This document shows positions 29,451-39,765 of a stretch of 64,000 nt of DNA, in pieces (position 1 is the first letter of the stretch; every line of letters begins with the position of its first letter). The position numbers and the translations under genes are program-made. The stretch comes from Desulfobacteraceae bacterium (lineage in GTDB: Bacteria; Desulfobacterota; Desulfobacteria; Desulfobacterales; JAABTS01), in the NCBI GenBank assembly GCA_011389735.1, contig JAABTS010000003.1:1-64000 (forward strand), in the 5' to 3' direction. The notes under the pieces were generated by a model. It did not search any database and had not been told where the DNA came from. It saw only the letters and a list, made by a program, of their open reading frames with translations.

Positions 29451-30109
29451 TTCAAAAGCTTGTCGCATCCATATTGATTCTGGCGCTGGTGTCAGGCTGC
29501 GCCTCGTTTTTCGCCCCTGAAGCGGAAAAAACTGCGGCCGAATTGATGGCTGAAGGAACAGCCGAGTTCGAGGACGGGGACTACCTGGACGCGATCAAGG
29601 CCTTCCAAAAACTGAAAGACTGGTATCCGTTCAGCAAATACGCAATTCAGGCCGAACTGAAAATCGCGGACGCCCATTATAACCTGAAGCAATACGAAGA
29701 GGCGATCATTGCGTATGAGTCTTTTGAGAAGCTTCATCCCCGAAATGAGGCCGTTCCTCGTGTAGTTTACCGAATCGGTCGATGCTATTTCGACCGGATT
29801 GACACGATTGACCGGGACCGGATTACAGTGGAAAAGGCCATGGATACTTTCAAGCGCCTTAGAGACCGGTTTCCGGGGAATGAATTTTCAGAAAAAGCAG
29901 TTGAACATATTCGAGCGTGCAGAAAAAATCTTGCGGAACGAGAATTTTATGTGGGCCGCTTTTATCTGAAAAGCGATCATTACAAAGCGGCCCTGCACCG
30001 GTTTGAAATCGTAAGAGACGAGTATTCGGACGTTCAAATCGGCGAAGATATTACCAAATATATCAAAAAATGTGAACGGTTGATCGCAAAAGGCGAATCC
30101 GCGGAATAG
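29447..30109 (+). CDS. bamD: Outer membrane protein assembly factor BamD
   Basis: Lipobox SGCA, tetratricopeptide repeats, FEDGDYLDAIKAFQKLKDWYPFSKYAIQAELKIADAHY; overlaps the trxB stop. Confidence 0.85.
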   Translation: MIQKLVASILILALVSGCASFFAPEAEKTAAELMAEGTAEFEDGDYLDAIKAFQKLKDWYPFSKYAIQAELKIADAHYNLKQYEEAIIAYESFEKLHPRNEAVPRVVYRIGRCYFDRIDTIDRDRITVEKAMDTFKRLRDRFPGNEFSEKAVEHIRACRKNLAEREFYVGRFYLKSDHYKAALHRFEIVRDEYSDVQIGEDITKYIKKCERLIAKGESAE

Positions 30110-30222
30110 TTCCACGCTTTCTTTCCAGCGGCGAACCGGTATGCACATTCCGGCTCGCCGCCTTTTAAAATTCATTTCCGAAAACCTGCATTTGACTGCC
30201 GCAAAGCGGTACTCGATTTCGC

Positions 30223-31101
30223 TCAGCGCCTCCTTAACTTCTGAATCCCATTGCCCGTAATGATAAAGCACAGTCCTGCGACGGAGGACCATCGGATCGT
30301 TTCTCCCAGAAAAAAGTGAATAAATACTAAAGATAAAAAGGGCGAGAAGAAAATAAGGTTGCCGGTTTTGGCCACGGATTCGGACAACCGGAGGGCTTTA
30401 AGCCATAAAACAAAAGTGACGCCCATTTCAAACAAACCGATATATAACCCGCCGAAAACGACCGGCGCGGTCAATTCTGGGAAGCTTGAAAACACAAGGA
30501 CGGATATCAGAATGAACGGGAAGGCCGTCAGAAAATTGAGGAACAGGCTCATGATCGGGTCCAGCGTGTTCCGGGTGTTGTAAATCCAATACAGCGCCCA
30601 TATGATTGTACTCCCAAGCGCCAGAAGGACTCCGTGAAGATTACTGAATTCGAGAGAGAACGGTTTCCCGTGTGTGGAAATCACCAGAACTCCGAAATAA
30701 CTTATACATATGGCGATGATATCCAGTTTTTGGATTTTTTGTCGAAGCAGAGGAATCGACAGGATAGTCAGGGTAATGGCCCATGTGTAGTTCAAAGGCT
30801 GGGCTTCCTGAGCCGGCAGCAGGTCGTAGGCTTTCAGGAGAACCGTATAATACAGGAAAGGGTTCAAAACGCCGAGGAACGCGCAGAAAGCGATATCTTT
30901 CACCGAATAACGGAATATGACGGGGAGTTTTCCGGCAAATAATAGAATCAGGAACAGGGCCGCAACGGATACGATATCTGCCAGAAGTAGAAGCTGTAGC
31001 GGGTCGAGGTGTTTCAGGGACAATTTGAACGCAGTCGCCACCGTCGACCAGATCAACACGACGACGGCGGCGTAAATATAAGCATGTTTCTGATTTTGCA
31101 A
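30223..31101 (-). CDS. DMT (EamA) family transporter
   Basis: About ten hydrophobic segments; WSTVATAFKLSLKHLDPLQL, LNYTWAITLTILSIPLL. Confidence 0.85.
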   Translation of the reverse strand: MQNQKHAYIYAAVVVLIWSTVATAFKLSLKHLDPLQLLLLADIVSVAALFLILLFAGKLPVIFRYSVKDIAFCAFLGVLNPFLYYTVLLKAYDLLPAQEAQPLNYTWAITLTILSIPLLRQKIQKLDIIAICISYFGVLVISTHGKPFSLEFSNLHGVLLALGSTIIWALYWIYNTRNTLDPIMSLFLNFLTAFPFILISVLVFSSFPELTAPVVFGGLYIGLFEMGVTFVLWLKALRLSESVAKTGNLIFFSPFLSLVFIHFFLGETIRWSSVAGLCFIITGNGIQKLRRR

Positions 31102-31119
31102 AAGAAACGAACCCTCCTT

Positions 31120-32622
31120 TTAAATTTTCATGGCCACGACCGGATCGACTTTGGACGCTTTGCGCACCGGAAGGTAGGCCGCGGTGAAGGTGATGGGAAT
31201 CAATGGGATAAGGGGGAGAATTTGTATCCACGCCGGAGCCGTAAGCCATGCGACGGAAAAATCCCCTACCGCGCTGATGAGGATAAATATTTCACTATGA
31301 ACCATTTTTAATGGAATCCGGTTGAAGGCTCCGGCCGTAAAAAAGCCGATCGCCAGCATTGTCCCGTTTGCGGCGATAAGCGATAGTATCAGCACCTGTA
31401 ATACTTCGTAAAAGCATAATTGGTTGAACATGCGTCGAATGTCTTTTCGAGTCGCCCCGATACATCGCATGACGCCGATTTCCTTTATTGAATCCTTCAC
31501 GTTGACGCTCAGAATTTTATAAATGGAAAGAATGATAAAAAAGACGAATGGAAGCAGAATGATGACGCCGAAATAGATCAGCCCCGTATTTTTTTTGAGT
31601 TCATCGATAATTTCCGTTATCATGCGGTTCGGGCTGACCGCCTGGCGTTCAACGACCAGTCCCGTCTTTTCGATGGATCGGGATATCGAATCCTTGAACC
31701 CGGTTTTGCATAAAACATATGCGGACGAAAGTTTTCCGGATTTAGGATGGCGGAATTCATCTTCATGTTGATTCACCGATTCCCTCCGAAGTTGGGTGAT
31801 TTGTGAGATCCGCCGGGCCTGAGACAAAGGGATGACGCCATAGGCCGACAAAGGGTTGTTTGCGCCTCCGCTGTCCTGGATATAGCCCGCAATCTGGAAT
31901 TTCAGAGGCAGTGGATCGCAATATTTCACGACGCCGGGTTTTGTTTTAGTGAGATATTCCAGCACCATTTTTTGCTGGGAGGCCGCCCTCCGGAAGAACA
32001 TGACCGGGTCATACGCCTTGTCCGGTTCAAAAAAATTCCATCCGAAATAGTCCTGGCCGCAAAATGGATCGATGATAATCGTGAATGTCCGCCCGAGATA
32101 TAAATCCGTTTCTTCTTTTTTCCGGCGAATAAAAACGTTTTCGTCCCTGACATAGGATAAATTGAACAGATTCTGGGACAGCAAAATAGGAATCGCTTTT
32201 GGGTTGCGGTTTTGGGAAGGGAGTAAACAATACGTTTTGAATAATTCGTCCTTATATCCGAACAGGGTTTCCGGTTGTATGTAGTTGATTCGATCCATCA
32301 GAAAAATGTGTCCTTTGGAAACATGTAGTTTTCCCTGCACCAATTCGACGCCTTCAAGCTTCGAAACAGCGTCCAGATCTTCCGGCCGAATGAATCTTCG
32401 ATTTTGATAATCGGCCTTCACCATGATCACATTGGGATTGTGATAATCCGTTTTATAGAAAATTTCCACAATTTTGGCGATCACGCCGTATCCTCCGTTG
32501 ATTAGACAGATAAGAAAAAACAGGAACGTAAACAGGGCGGCCAACGATTTTTTTCCGCCGCTACGCTTCTTTTTCCCGGTTCTTCTCAGATTCAGCGACA
32601 AGGCGTCTTTGAAGGTGATCAA
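31120..32622 (-). CDS. ABC transporter permease (FtsX/MacB type)
   Basis: DSIKEIGVMRCIGATRKDIRRMF plus C-terminal transmembrane segments; overlaps the ATPase gene. Confidence 0.82.
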   Translation of the reverse strand: MITFKDALSLNLRRTGKKKRSGGKKSLAALFTFLFFLICLINGGYGVIAKIVEIFYKTDYHNPNVIMVKADYQNRRFIRPEDLDAVSKLEGVELVQGKLHVSKGHIFLMDRINYIQPETLFGYKDELFKTYCLLPSQNRNPKAIPILLSQNLFNLSYVRDENVFIRRKKEETDLYLGRTFTIIIDPFCGQDYFGWNFFEPDKAYDPVMFFRRAASQQKMVLEYLTKTKPGVVKYCDPLPLKFQIAGYIQDSGGANNPLSAYGVIPLSQARRISQITQLRRESVNQHEDEFRHPKSGKLSSAYVLCKTGFKDSISRSIEKTGLVVERQAVSPNRMITEIIDELKKNTGLIYFGVIILLPFVFFIILSIYKILSVNVKDSIKEIGVMRCIGATRKDIRRMFNQLCFYEVLQVLILSLIAANGTMLAIGFFTAGAFNRIPLKMVHSEIFILISAVGDFSVAWLTAPAWIQILPLIPLIPITFTAAYLPVRKASKVDPVVAMKI

Positions 32623-33278
32623 TGAAGGGTTCCTTCGATAATGTGTATTTTTTGCTCTCCGAAGTCGGCGATCCAGGGATTGTGAGTCACCAGAAGTATG
32701 GCGGTACGTCGTTGCCGATGGATTTCCGAAAAAATTTCCATCACGGTCCGGCTGGTTTCAAAATCCAGATTTCCGGTCGGTTCGTCGGCGATGATGATGT
32801 CCGGTTCCGTTACCAGGGCTCTTGCAATGGCTACCCGCTGACGTTCGCCGCCGGATAATTCTCCCGGATAATGATCGGTCCTGCTGGAAAGCCCCATGGC
32901 GTTCAACATGCGGGCTGCGCGTTCACTCCGCTCGGATGGAGGCGTATTGGAGAATACAAGAGGCAGGCTTACATTTTCAGCGGCGGTCAAATAGTCAACC
33001 AGATTAAAGGATTGAAAAACAAACCCGATCGATGTGTTTCGAATGCGGGAAAGCTCGGTGTCGTTCAGCTTGTGAAGTTCGGTGTTCCGGAACATGACGC
33101 GCCCGGTCGTCGGTGTCAGCAGGCCGCCGCACACCTGCACGAAGGTCGTTTTCCCGGACCCCGACCTGCCGGTGATCGTAACAAAATCTCCCGGCTCAAG
33201 ATGGAAATTCACATTGGTCAACGGTATTACTTTGTTGTGTTTTCCGTATTCAACGGACACATCGACTAAATCGAGCAT
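32619..33278 (-). CDS. ABC transporter ATP-binding protein (LolD/MacB type)
   Basis: GRSGSGKTTFVQ (Walker A), LSGGERQRVAIARAL, IIADEPTGNLD. Confidence 0.95.
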   Translation of the reverse strand: MLDLVDVSVEYGKHNKVIPLTNVNFHLEPGDFVTITGRSGSGKTTFVQVCGGLLTPTTGRVMFRNTELHKLNDTELSRIRNTSIGFVFQSFNLVDYLTAAENVSLPLVFSNTPPSERSERAARMLNAMGLSSRTDHYPGELSGGERQRVAIARALVTEPDIIIADEPTGNLDFETSRTVMEIFSEIHRQRRTAILLVTHNPWIADFGEQKIHIIEGTLH

Positions 33279-33457
33279 ATCCCAAAGGCGCCTTGTGAAA
33301 AGTTTCTGAAATCAATACCGTAACGATACCTCAAAAACGAGTCAAGGTAAACACCTTTCAAAGCAACCATTGAAAATTCGCCACAACACTTTTCAGATAA
33401 TGAATCGATGCGATTTCAAATGGGATATTCTTGACATACACATGAAGCTTCATTATA

Positions 33458-33566
33458 TATAGTTTTTCAGAATCAATTTATAAGAAGCGGGATTTGTGAT
33501 AATATGAATCGTATATTCCATTCCAGTCCGGCGGCGCAATTATATTTGATGTCCGAAAGGCTGTGT
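33458..33566. repeat. Decayed family A palindromic element
   Basis: TATAGTTTTTCAGAATCAATTTATAAGAAGCGGGAT...CCGGCGGCGCAATTATATTTGATGTCCGAAAGGCTGTGT. Confidence 0.5.
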
Positions 33567-33624
33567 CGCAGTATATGAGATTAACCCGGATCGACCATTG
33601 AAAAACCATGAAAGGAAATACGCC

Positions 33625-34257
33625 ATGAAAAGATATATAGCCTTGATACTGATGGTCTTTTGTGTCAACCTTGCTTTTGCTGAAGACAAAAATCCGATGG
33701 ATTCGTTGAAAGAGCCGATCGATAGAGTTATCGATATCCTGAAAGATCCTAAATTCGAAGATTCGGCGAAAAAAGAGAAACAGGCTGAATTGATATGGGA
33801 GATTATAGAAGATGTTTTCGATTTTAAAAAAATCGGCGAGTTGACGCTCGGAAATTTCAGAAAAGATTTTTCAGAAGAACAGCTTGACGAGTTCACGGAA
33901 GAGTTTGCGGATTTGCTGGGAAACACCTACCTGAAAAAAATTCAGGGAGAGTATGAAAATGAGAAAGTCGATTATCTCAGCCAGAAAATCGGAAGCGGGG
34001 CCAACTCGGACAAAGCCATGGTGGAAACGGTCATTATCCGGGAAGGGGTTGGAATTCCGGTCATCTATACCATGTGGAAAAACAAGGGGGTCTGGCGTAT
34101 TTACGATGTCAAGGTCGAGGGAGTCAGCCTGGTAAGAAATTATCGCAATCAGTTTCAAAAGATACTTATTGATAAAAAACCGGACGATTTGATCGAAAAA
34201 ATCAGGAGAAAGAACGAAAATCGCGGGAAAGGACAGGGTGAGGGTGAAATCGAATAA
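33625..34257 (+). CDS. mlaC: MlaC/Ttg2D family phospholipid-binding ABC transporter substrate-binding protein
   Basis: Signal peptide; WEIIEDVFDFKKIGELTLGNFRKDFSEEQLDEFTEEFADLLGNTYLKKI; ATG at 33625 preferred. Confidence 0.85.
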   Translation: MKRYIALILMVFCVNLAFAEDKNPMDSLKEPIDRVIDILKDPKFEDSAKKEKQAELIWEIIEDVFDFKKIGELTLGNFRKDFSEEQLDEFTEEFADLLGNTYLKKIQGEYENEKVDYLSQKIGSGANSDKAMVETVIIREGVGIPVIYTMWKNKGVWRIYDVKVEGVSLVRNYRNQFQKILIDKKPDDLIEKIRRKNENRGKGQGEGEIE

Positions 34258-35086
34258 GGCGATGCGCCTTTTTTTATTGTTCTTGATGTCGGGATGCCTG
34301 GTCTCGTTAATGCTGGTTTGCGGCTGCGGAACAGGCAATCAAGCTCTTAAAAAGGAGGGCCCGGTTTATTTAGCTGACGCTTCGGAAGGCTTCCCGCCGC
34401 CCGAAGGCCAATCCGACGCCGATTTTCTCGAATTCGGATTTGAAGAAGACACGGCCGTGGAAAAGTCGTCGCCGTCCGTTAATGTCTCCGACCCTCTGGG
34501 GCCATGGAACAGAATGATGTTCAAAGTGAATGACAAACTCTATCTATGGGTGTTAAAACCGGTTGCAACAGGATACAAAAAAGTGGTTCCGGAAATCGCC
34601 CGAACCGGTCTTAGAAATTTTTTTAACAACGTATCCACCCCGGTCAGGCTGGCCAATTGCGTTTTACAGGGCAAAGGCGAAAAAGCCTGCCATGAAATCG
34701 GACGGTTCCTGGTGAACAGCACAATCGGATTTTTGGGCCTCGGCGATCCGGCCTCATCCCAATTCAATATGAAATCCAGCGATGAAGATCTGGGACAGAC
34801 CCTGGCGGTCTATGGGGCCGGCAACGGATTTTACATTGTGTGGCCGATGGTAGGCCCGTCCACCTTTAGAGACACTCTGGGAACAGGGGGGGAATACTTT
34901 TTCGACCCCGTTAATTTTGCAGAAGTCCCTTACGAAATTATGTACGGATGTACAGCCCTCGAAAAAATGAATTCGCTTTCTTTCCGCCTGGGCGATTATG
35001 AATCGCTCAAAAACGCGGCGATCGATCCCTATGACGCATTTCGTGATTTTTACATTCAGTATCGTGAAAAGAAGGTGAAAGAATAA
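34238..35086 (+). CDS. mlaA: MlaA/VacJ family lipoprotein
   Basis: DPLGPWNRMMFKVNDKLYLWVLKPVATGYKKVVPEIARTGLRNFFNNVSTPVRLANCVLQG; lipobox LVCGC. Confidence 0.9.
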   Translation: MRVKSNKAMRLFLLFLMSGCLVSLMLVCGCGTGNQALKKEGPVYLADASEGFPPPEGQSDADFLEFGFEEDTAVEKSSPSVNVSDPLGPWNRMMFKVNDKLYLWVLKPVATGYKKVVPEIARTGLRNFFNNVSTPVRLANCVLQGKGEKACHEIGRFLVNSTIGFLGLGDPASSQFNMKSSDEDLGQTLAVYGAGNGFYIVWPMVGPSTFRDTLGTGGEYFFDPVNFAEVPYEIMYGCTALEKMNSLSFRLGDYESLKNAAIDPYDAFRDFYIQYREKKVKE

Positions 35087-35112
35087 GGGAAGTTTATTTT
35101 CTGTGATTTCCC
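35087..35112. repeat. Family C minimal element (26 bp) directly after the mlaA stop codon
   Basis: GGGAAGTTTATTTTCTGTGATTTCCC follows TAA (35084-35086). Confidence 0.6.
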
Positions 35113-35212
35113 TGATATCCCTTTTGAGTCCTTCAATCTCACCGGGCCGGTCACGCAGTGAAATTGAGTTTTCGGAAACCTGCGGCGCAAAGGATTTGAT
35201 CGATTAATCCCC

Positions 35213-36181
35213 ATGTCCCTTGAAATCCAAAGCTTAAGTATCATCCTTATTCTTCCGATCGCCTGTATAATTGATTTTCTCATCGGCGACCCTCGATTTT
35301 TGCCGCATCCGGTTCGATGGATCGGCCGTGCGATTGAATGGGCGGAACCGGAATTCCGGAAGCTAAAATGCAATCTCGAAACATCAGGCCTTTTGTTCGC
35401 GATTTGCCTGATCGGAATCGTTTTTACATCCGCATGGGCGATTATACGGATTGCCGACATGATTCATCCGCTAATCGGTGTCGTATTGCGAATAATCCTC
35501 ATTTTTTATTGTATTTCGATCCGAAGCCTGGAAAAAGCGGCGATGGATGTATACCGGCGTCTTGCGGAAAAAGATATATCGAGTGCGCGGCGGGCGCTTT
35601 CCATGATTGTCGGGAGAGAAACCGCCGTTTTAGATGAGGAGGGAATTGTCCGGGCGTCCGTGGAAACGGTGTCGGAAAATTTTGTCGATGGCGTGGCGTC
35701 GCCCGTTTTTTTTGCGGTCATCGGCGGCGCTCCGCTGGCTCTGGCCTATAAAGCTGCGAACACACTGGATTCCATGATCGGGTATCGCAACGACGCCTAT
35801 CTTGAGTTCGGCCGGGCGTCCGCTCTGATCGACGATGTTTTGAATTTTATTCCGGCCCGTCTTTCCGTTCCTGTTATCGCTCTTGCCGCTTTTTTCCCGG
35901 CGGGCCGCAGCCTTCCGGCGCTTGTTACGGGGTTTCGGGAAGGCCGCAATCATGCAAGCCCCAATGCGGGATATCCCGAGGCGGCCTTTGCAGGCGCTCT
36001 GGCCGTGAAACTGGGAGGGCCGAACAGGTATCATGGAAAAAAGGTGGTAAAACCGTATATCGGAACCGCCTTTCCGGGCCCCGGCCTTCGCCATATCAAG
36101 CAGGCCTGCGATCTGATGATTCTGTCGTCCGTGATTTGGATCGCTTTTGCCGTTGCGGCCGCGGTAATGTTTTCCGGGTAA
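35213..36181 (+). CDS. cbiB: Adenosylcobinamide-phosphate synthase
   Basis: DFLIGDPRFLPHPVRWIGRAIEWAE, YKAANTLDSMIGYRNDAYLEFGRASALIDDVLNFIPARL. Confidence 0.93.
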   Translation: MSLEIQSLSIILILPIACIIDFLIGDPRFLPHPVRWIGRAIEWAEPEFRKLKCNLETSGLLFAICLIGIVFTSAWAIIRIADMIHPLIGVVLRIILIFYCISIRSLEKAAMDVYRRLAEKDISSARRALSMIVGRETAVLDEEGIVRASVETVSENFVDGVASPVFFAVIGGAPLALAYKAANTLDSMIGYRNDAYLEFGRASALIDDVLNFIPARLSVPVIALAAFFPAGRSLPALVTGFREGRNHASPNAGYPEAAFAGALAVKLGGPNRYHGKKVVKPYIGTAFPGPGLRHIKQACDLMILSSVIWIAFAVAAAVMFSG

Positions 36182-36238
36182 AAAAATCGGAAAATGGAAT
36201 TTGACGGAGTTTGAGAGATTGAATTTTACGAGGCGGCC

Positions 36239-37087
36239 ATGATGGTTCAAACACAAACGGATATACGCGGCCAATACCCGAATTTACCGGGAATCTACCG
36301 GTCATTGAATCATTTTCGATTAGGAACCACATCCTATATTTATCCGGATAACCGGATACCGAATATAAAACGGATCGGCCCTTACCTGGATGAAATCGAG
36401 CTGCTGCTGTTTCAGAGCATTTCACCGGACGCGCTTCCAACCGAAAGCGAAATCGATGAATTGAAGATCCTTGCCCAGGAAAATGATTTTTCCTATAATA
36501 TTCATCTGCCTGCGGATGTTTCCATGACCGATCTGGATACGCAAGTGGCTGAAAACGCAGTTGAATCGATTTTCCGAGTTATTGAGCTGACGGCCCCGCT
36601 ATCCCCGTCCACTTACACCCTGCATCTTCCTTACGATATCGAAGACCGGTCGGCGCAGATGATCGGCAAATGGCGGGAAAATGCGTTTAACAGTGTGGAA
36701 CGGCTCCTGTTCAAAGGGGTTGAGAGTCAAAAGATTTCTGTGGAAGTCATGAATTATCCGTTCGGATGGATTTTTCCGGTGGTGCGGGATCTCGATCTTT
36801 CCATTTGCCTCGATCTGGGGCATATCATTGACTGCCATCAATCCGTTTCGGAAATGTTCGAGATCTACGGAAAGAAAACCACCATCATGCATCTGCACGG
36901 AATAAAAGAAGGGCGGGACCACCGGGCCATCGATGAACTCCCGGCGTACATCGAAGACGAAATTATTCCAATCCTGCAAGTTTTTTCAGGAGTTCTGTCC
37001 CTGGAAATTTTTTCATACGAGGATTTGTACGATTCCCTCAAGACCCTTGAAAGATGGGGCGTTGCAGCCGCATCCCAGCCGAACTGA
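36239..37087 (+). CDS. cbiR: Putative cobamide-remodelling phosphodiesterase CbiR (AP-endonuclease-like TIM barrel)
   Basis: FRLGTTSYIYPDNRIPNIKRIGPYLDEIELLLF; LDLGHIIDCHQ, HLHGIKEGRDH; directly downstream of cbiB. Confidence 0.7.
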   Translation: MMVQTQTDIRGQYPNLPGIYRSLNHFRLGTTSYIYPDNRIPNIKRIGPYLDEIELLLFQSISPDALPTESEIDELKILAQENDFSYNIHLPADVSMTDLDTQVAENAVESIFRVIELTAPLSPSTYTLHLPYDIEDRSAQMIGKWRENAFNSVERLLFKGVESQKISVEVMNYPFGWIFPVVRDLDLSICLDLGHIIDCHQSVSEMFEIYGKKTTIMHLHGIKEGRDHRAIDELPAYIEDEIIPILQVFSGVLSLEIFSYEDLYDSLKTLERWGVAAASQPN

Positions 37088-37101
37088 AAACGCAGGTTCA
37101 A

Positions 37102-37767
37102 TCATTTCGGATATCCAACCGTTTGGGACAAAATGATTTTTTGATACGGTTTTAATTGCATTTTTTTCGCCAGAGCCGCTTTATCGATCCAGCCTCTAAC
37201 CACTGTGGCAAGGCCCTTGACGGCGCAGTAAAGATATACGTTCTGGCTGATGAATCCGGTGTCCGCGGCGGCATAAATTACTTTTTCGGATTCGTCGGAT
37301 ACCCTCAACTTTGAAAGATCAGCTACGTAAACAAGATTGACCGGAGCCTCGTCCACGAAATCCTGGCGGCCGCAAAAAGCCCGGATATCTTCGTCCAAAA
37401 CAGGAACCAGTCGATTCGGTTTTGCGTCATATAAAAAAAGACCGTCCTTTTTGGCCACATAAATATCGATTTCCTGAGCGTTCATGGCGGAAGGCGCGGT
37501 CCGCTTTCCGGATTCCGTCCGGTTTACGCCAAACCCGGCCCATAGCAATTCAGAAAGCACCTGCTCAGGGATCTCCTTGCTCTCGAAAGATCTGGAACTT
37601 TTACGGTTTTTTAGGGCTTCGATCAGAGTCGCCCCGGAACCGGCGTCCGGAACAGGCGGGTTCGCAGGTTCGGGTTCCGATGCAAATACGCCGGTTGAGT
37701 TCAATGTCCCGTAGAACGCTCCTCCTGCCAACGTTCCGAAAAAACCTCTTCTCGTGATTTCGTTCAT
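37102..37767 (-). CDS. SagB/ThcOx-type nitroreductase-family protein with Tat signal
   Basis: TRRGFFGTLAGG Tat motif; LKNRKSSRSFESKEIPEQVLSELLWAGFGVNR; DTGFISQNVYLYCAVKGLATVVRGWID. Confidence 0.82.
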   Translation of the reverse strand: MNEITRRGFFGTLAGGAFYGTLNSTGVFASEPEPANPPVPDAGSGATLIEALKNRKSSRSFESKEIPEQVLSELLWAGFGVNRTESGKRTAPSAMNAQEIDIYVAKKDGLFLYDAKPNRLVPVLDEDIRAFCGRQDFVDEAPVNLVYVADLSKLRVSDESEKVIYAAADTGFISQNVYLYCAVKGLATVVRGWIDKAALAKKMQLKPYQKIILSQTVGYPK

Positions 37768-37866
37768 GCCTGGGCCTCCATATGTTCGCCGGAAAAAGCC
37801 GCCGTGTTTCCCCGGCCTGAAAAAATACAGGTTTTTAAAGGTAAACGCCACAAAATTGCGTCAAGA

Positions 37867-39336
37867 TTAGAATCGGACATCAACCAAAAAATAGCTTTTC
37901 AGGATGTTCAGACCGGTTTGCGCGTCCTCCCGGCTTCCGTATATCCAGTAGGGAGAATAATATTCATAGTCTTCGTAAATCGATCCGATTCTCAAAAACA
38001 TATGCTTTTCATGAACGGGTTGCAAATAATACAATTCGTATGCGTGTCCGAGGACGCCTAGTTTATGGGTGAGATCTTCTTTGCTGATCGACGCGGGAAC
38101 CCAGTATTGAGATCCGTAATTATATTCAAATCCGACCTGGGGGTTTTTCAGTATTTCCAGAGGGAGAACATATTTCAAGCCTGTGTATATGCTGTAAGCC
38201 GTCCTCCGTTTTCCTAAATCGTTATGGAGGGAGTCTCCGAGGTATCCAATTTCAACGCCCGGAAGCACCTCCGTGCCCTCATTCCTGGGGTGTGACCTTT
38301 GATATCCGAAAGCGCCGAACCATCCAAGGCCCGAACCCAGTATATCGTCCACCTGCAAATGCATGGTGTAGTTTTCATAATGGCCGGAATCTTCAGGGTA
38401 GGTTGTGTCCGGGATCAGGTCCAGAGGCGTTACGTTCATGCCCTTGTATGCGCCCATCCACAATATGGAATCCTTTATTCCGGGGATTTCCGATTCCAGG
38501 GTTATAAAGTAAACCCTCAGATCATTCATTTTAACATTTTGGTATTGGAGATAGTTTTGCGTTGCTTTACAGTATCCGAGTCGAAATACGCCGTCTTCGA
38601 GACCTGTCCAGGACTCGAGGCCGAGGCTTCCGATAATTCCGTCGAATTCGCCTTCAACGAACAATTGAGGCCAGGTCGCTTTTCGAGTTGTATTGTTTTT
38701 GAACCCATAGGGCGGACCTCCGGACACCGGCAGCCTTCCGAACGTCAGCGCCATTGGCGTTCCAGGGACAAAATAGTCGATATAGGCCCGTTCCACATGA
38801 AGATCGCCTTCACTGTCCGGCGCCGCGTTATATTCCCAATCTCTCGGCTCATGAGAATAATTGGCGTCCCCCCAATATTTCAGATAGCTCAACCGGCCTT
38901 GAAATATGATATCCTGTGTAATTTGGGAGTATAAGTTTAGCCGTAGCCGGCTCGACCAGAGTTCATCGATTGCACCGTCCCGTTCTTCGCCGTTAACCGG
39001 CAAATTGTCGATATCGTAATATTCGAGAATGTTTCGAAATTCGCCGCTGAATTGAATCCGGTCCAGGATGGAACGTTTTTCGACTACATCGAGACGTTCT
39101 GAAATTTCCTCGACATCTTCGGCGATAAAGGCCACATCCTCAGCCGTCTCCAGGGAAGGCGCCTTTCCCTCGCGAATCCGTTTTTTGATATCCCGTATTT
39201 CAGATTCCAGGGCTTCGATCCGCATCCTGACTTGTTCGGAAGCCGCCTCTTCAGGCAAATTATCCTGACCGTACAGGCCGTCCGCCTGTGCTAACCAAAT
39301 AACCATTATAAAAAATGCGACACCAAATCTGCTCAT
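37867..39336 (-). CDS. DUF3373-like outer-membrane beta-barrel protein with N-terminal coiled coil
   Basis: Signal peptide, coiled-coil EALESEIRDIKKRIREG, aromatic-rich beta-strand pattern, C-terminal phenylalanine (VDVRF); start at 39336 preferred. Confidence 0.65.
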   Translation of the reverse strand: MSRFGVAFFIMVIWLAQADGLYGQDNLPEEAASEQVRMRIEALESEIRDIKKRIREGKAPSLETAEDVAFIAEDVEEISERLDVVEKRSILDRIQFSGEFRNILEYYDIDNLPVNGEERDGAIDELWSSRLRLNLYSQITQDIIFQGRLSYLKYWGDANYSHEPRDWEYNAAPDSEGDLHVERAYIDYFVPGTPMALTFGRLPVSGGPPYGFKNNTTRKATWPQLFVEGEFDGIIGSLGLESWTGLEDGVFRLGYCKATQNYLQYQNVKMNDLRVYFITLESEIPGIKDSILWMGAYKGMNVTPLDLIPDTTYPEDSGHYENYTMHLQVDDILGSGLGWFGAFGYQRSHPRNEGTEVLPGVEIGYLGDSLHNDLGKRRTAYSIYTGLKYVLPLEILKNPQVGFEYNYGSQYWVPASISKEDLTHKLGVLGHAYELYYLQPVHEKHMFLRIGSIYEDYEYYSPYWIYGSREDAQTGLNILKSYFLVDVRF

Positions 39337-39361
39337 ATCAATGCACTCCTGCGTCCTGGAA

Positions 39362-39685
39362 TTATCTGAGCCCCGCGGCGATGGGCCGGTCGGAATCAGC
39401 CGCGTGATCAATCAGATATTCTTTGATTATTGCAAGTTCCTCATCCGTTACCTCCCCGCTGATATCTTTTTTCCGGTTATGCTTTTTTCGTTTGAAAAAT
39501 CTTTCCCACTGGCTGGACGCATATTTTACCGGGCCGAAAATCGGAGCTTCGCCGCTTTCGCTGTGGCAATTTCCGCATTTATTTAAAAAAAGCGTCTCAC
39601 CGTCTCGTCCGGAATAAGACATAGGCTGGAATATAAAAATTCCTAATGCGATAAGAAAAACGATTAAAAAAAGGGATTTCTTCAT
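39362..39685 (-). CDS. Small monohaem c-type cytochrome
   Basis: Signal peptide; KCGNCHSESG (CXXCH). Confidence 0.82.
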   Translation of the reverse strand: MKKSLFLIVFLIALGIFIFQPMSYSGRDGETLFLNKCGNCHSESGEAPIFGPVKYASSQWERFFKRKKHNRKKDISGEVTDEELAIIKEYLIDHAADSDRPIAAGLR

Positions 39686-39765
39686 TATTTCCTCCTCTGG
39701 GCGATTTTTGTTTGAGAATATCTTCTATAAAATGAATTTATTTAATATTCAACCAAAAAATCCTG

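Noticed and set aside
30223-33278. DMT transporter plus FtsX-type ABC exporter as a defence or toxin-export island
   Set aside because: No peptide/toxin precursor or immunity gene nearby; ordinary transporters.
35087-35212. Cobalamin riboswitch upstream of cbiB
   Set aside because: No recognisable B12-box; the gap contains family C/A repeat remnants instead.
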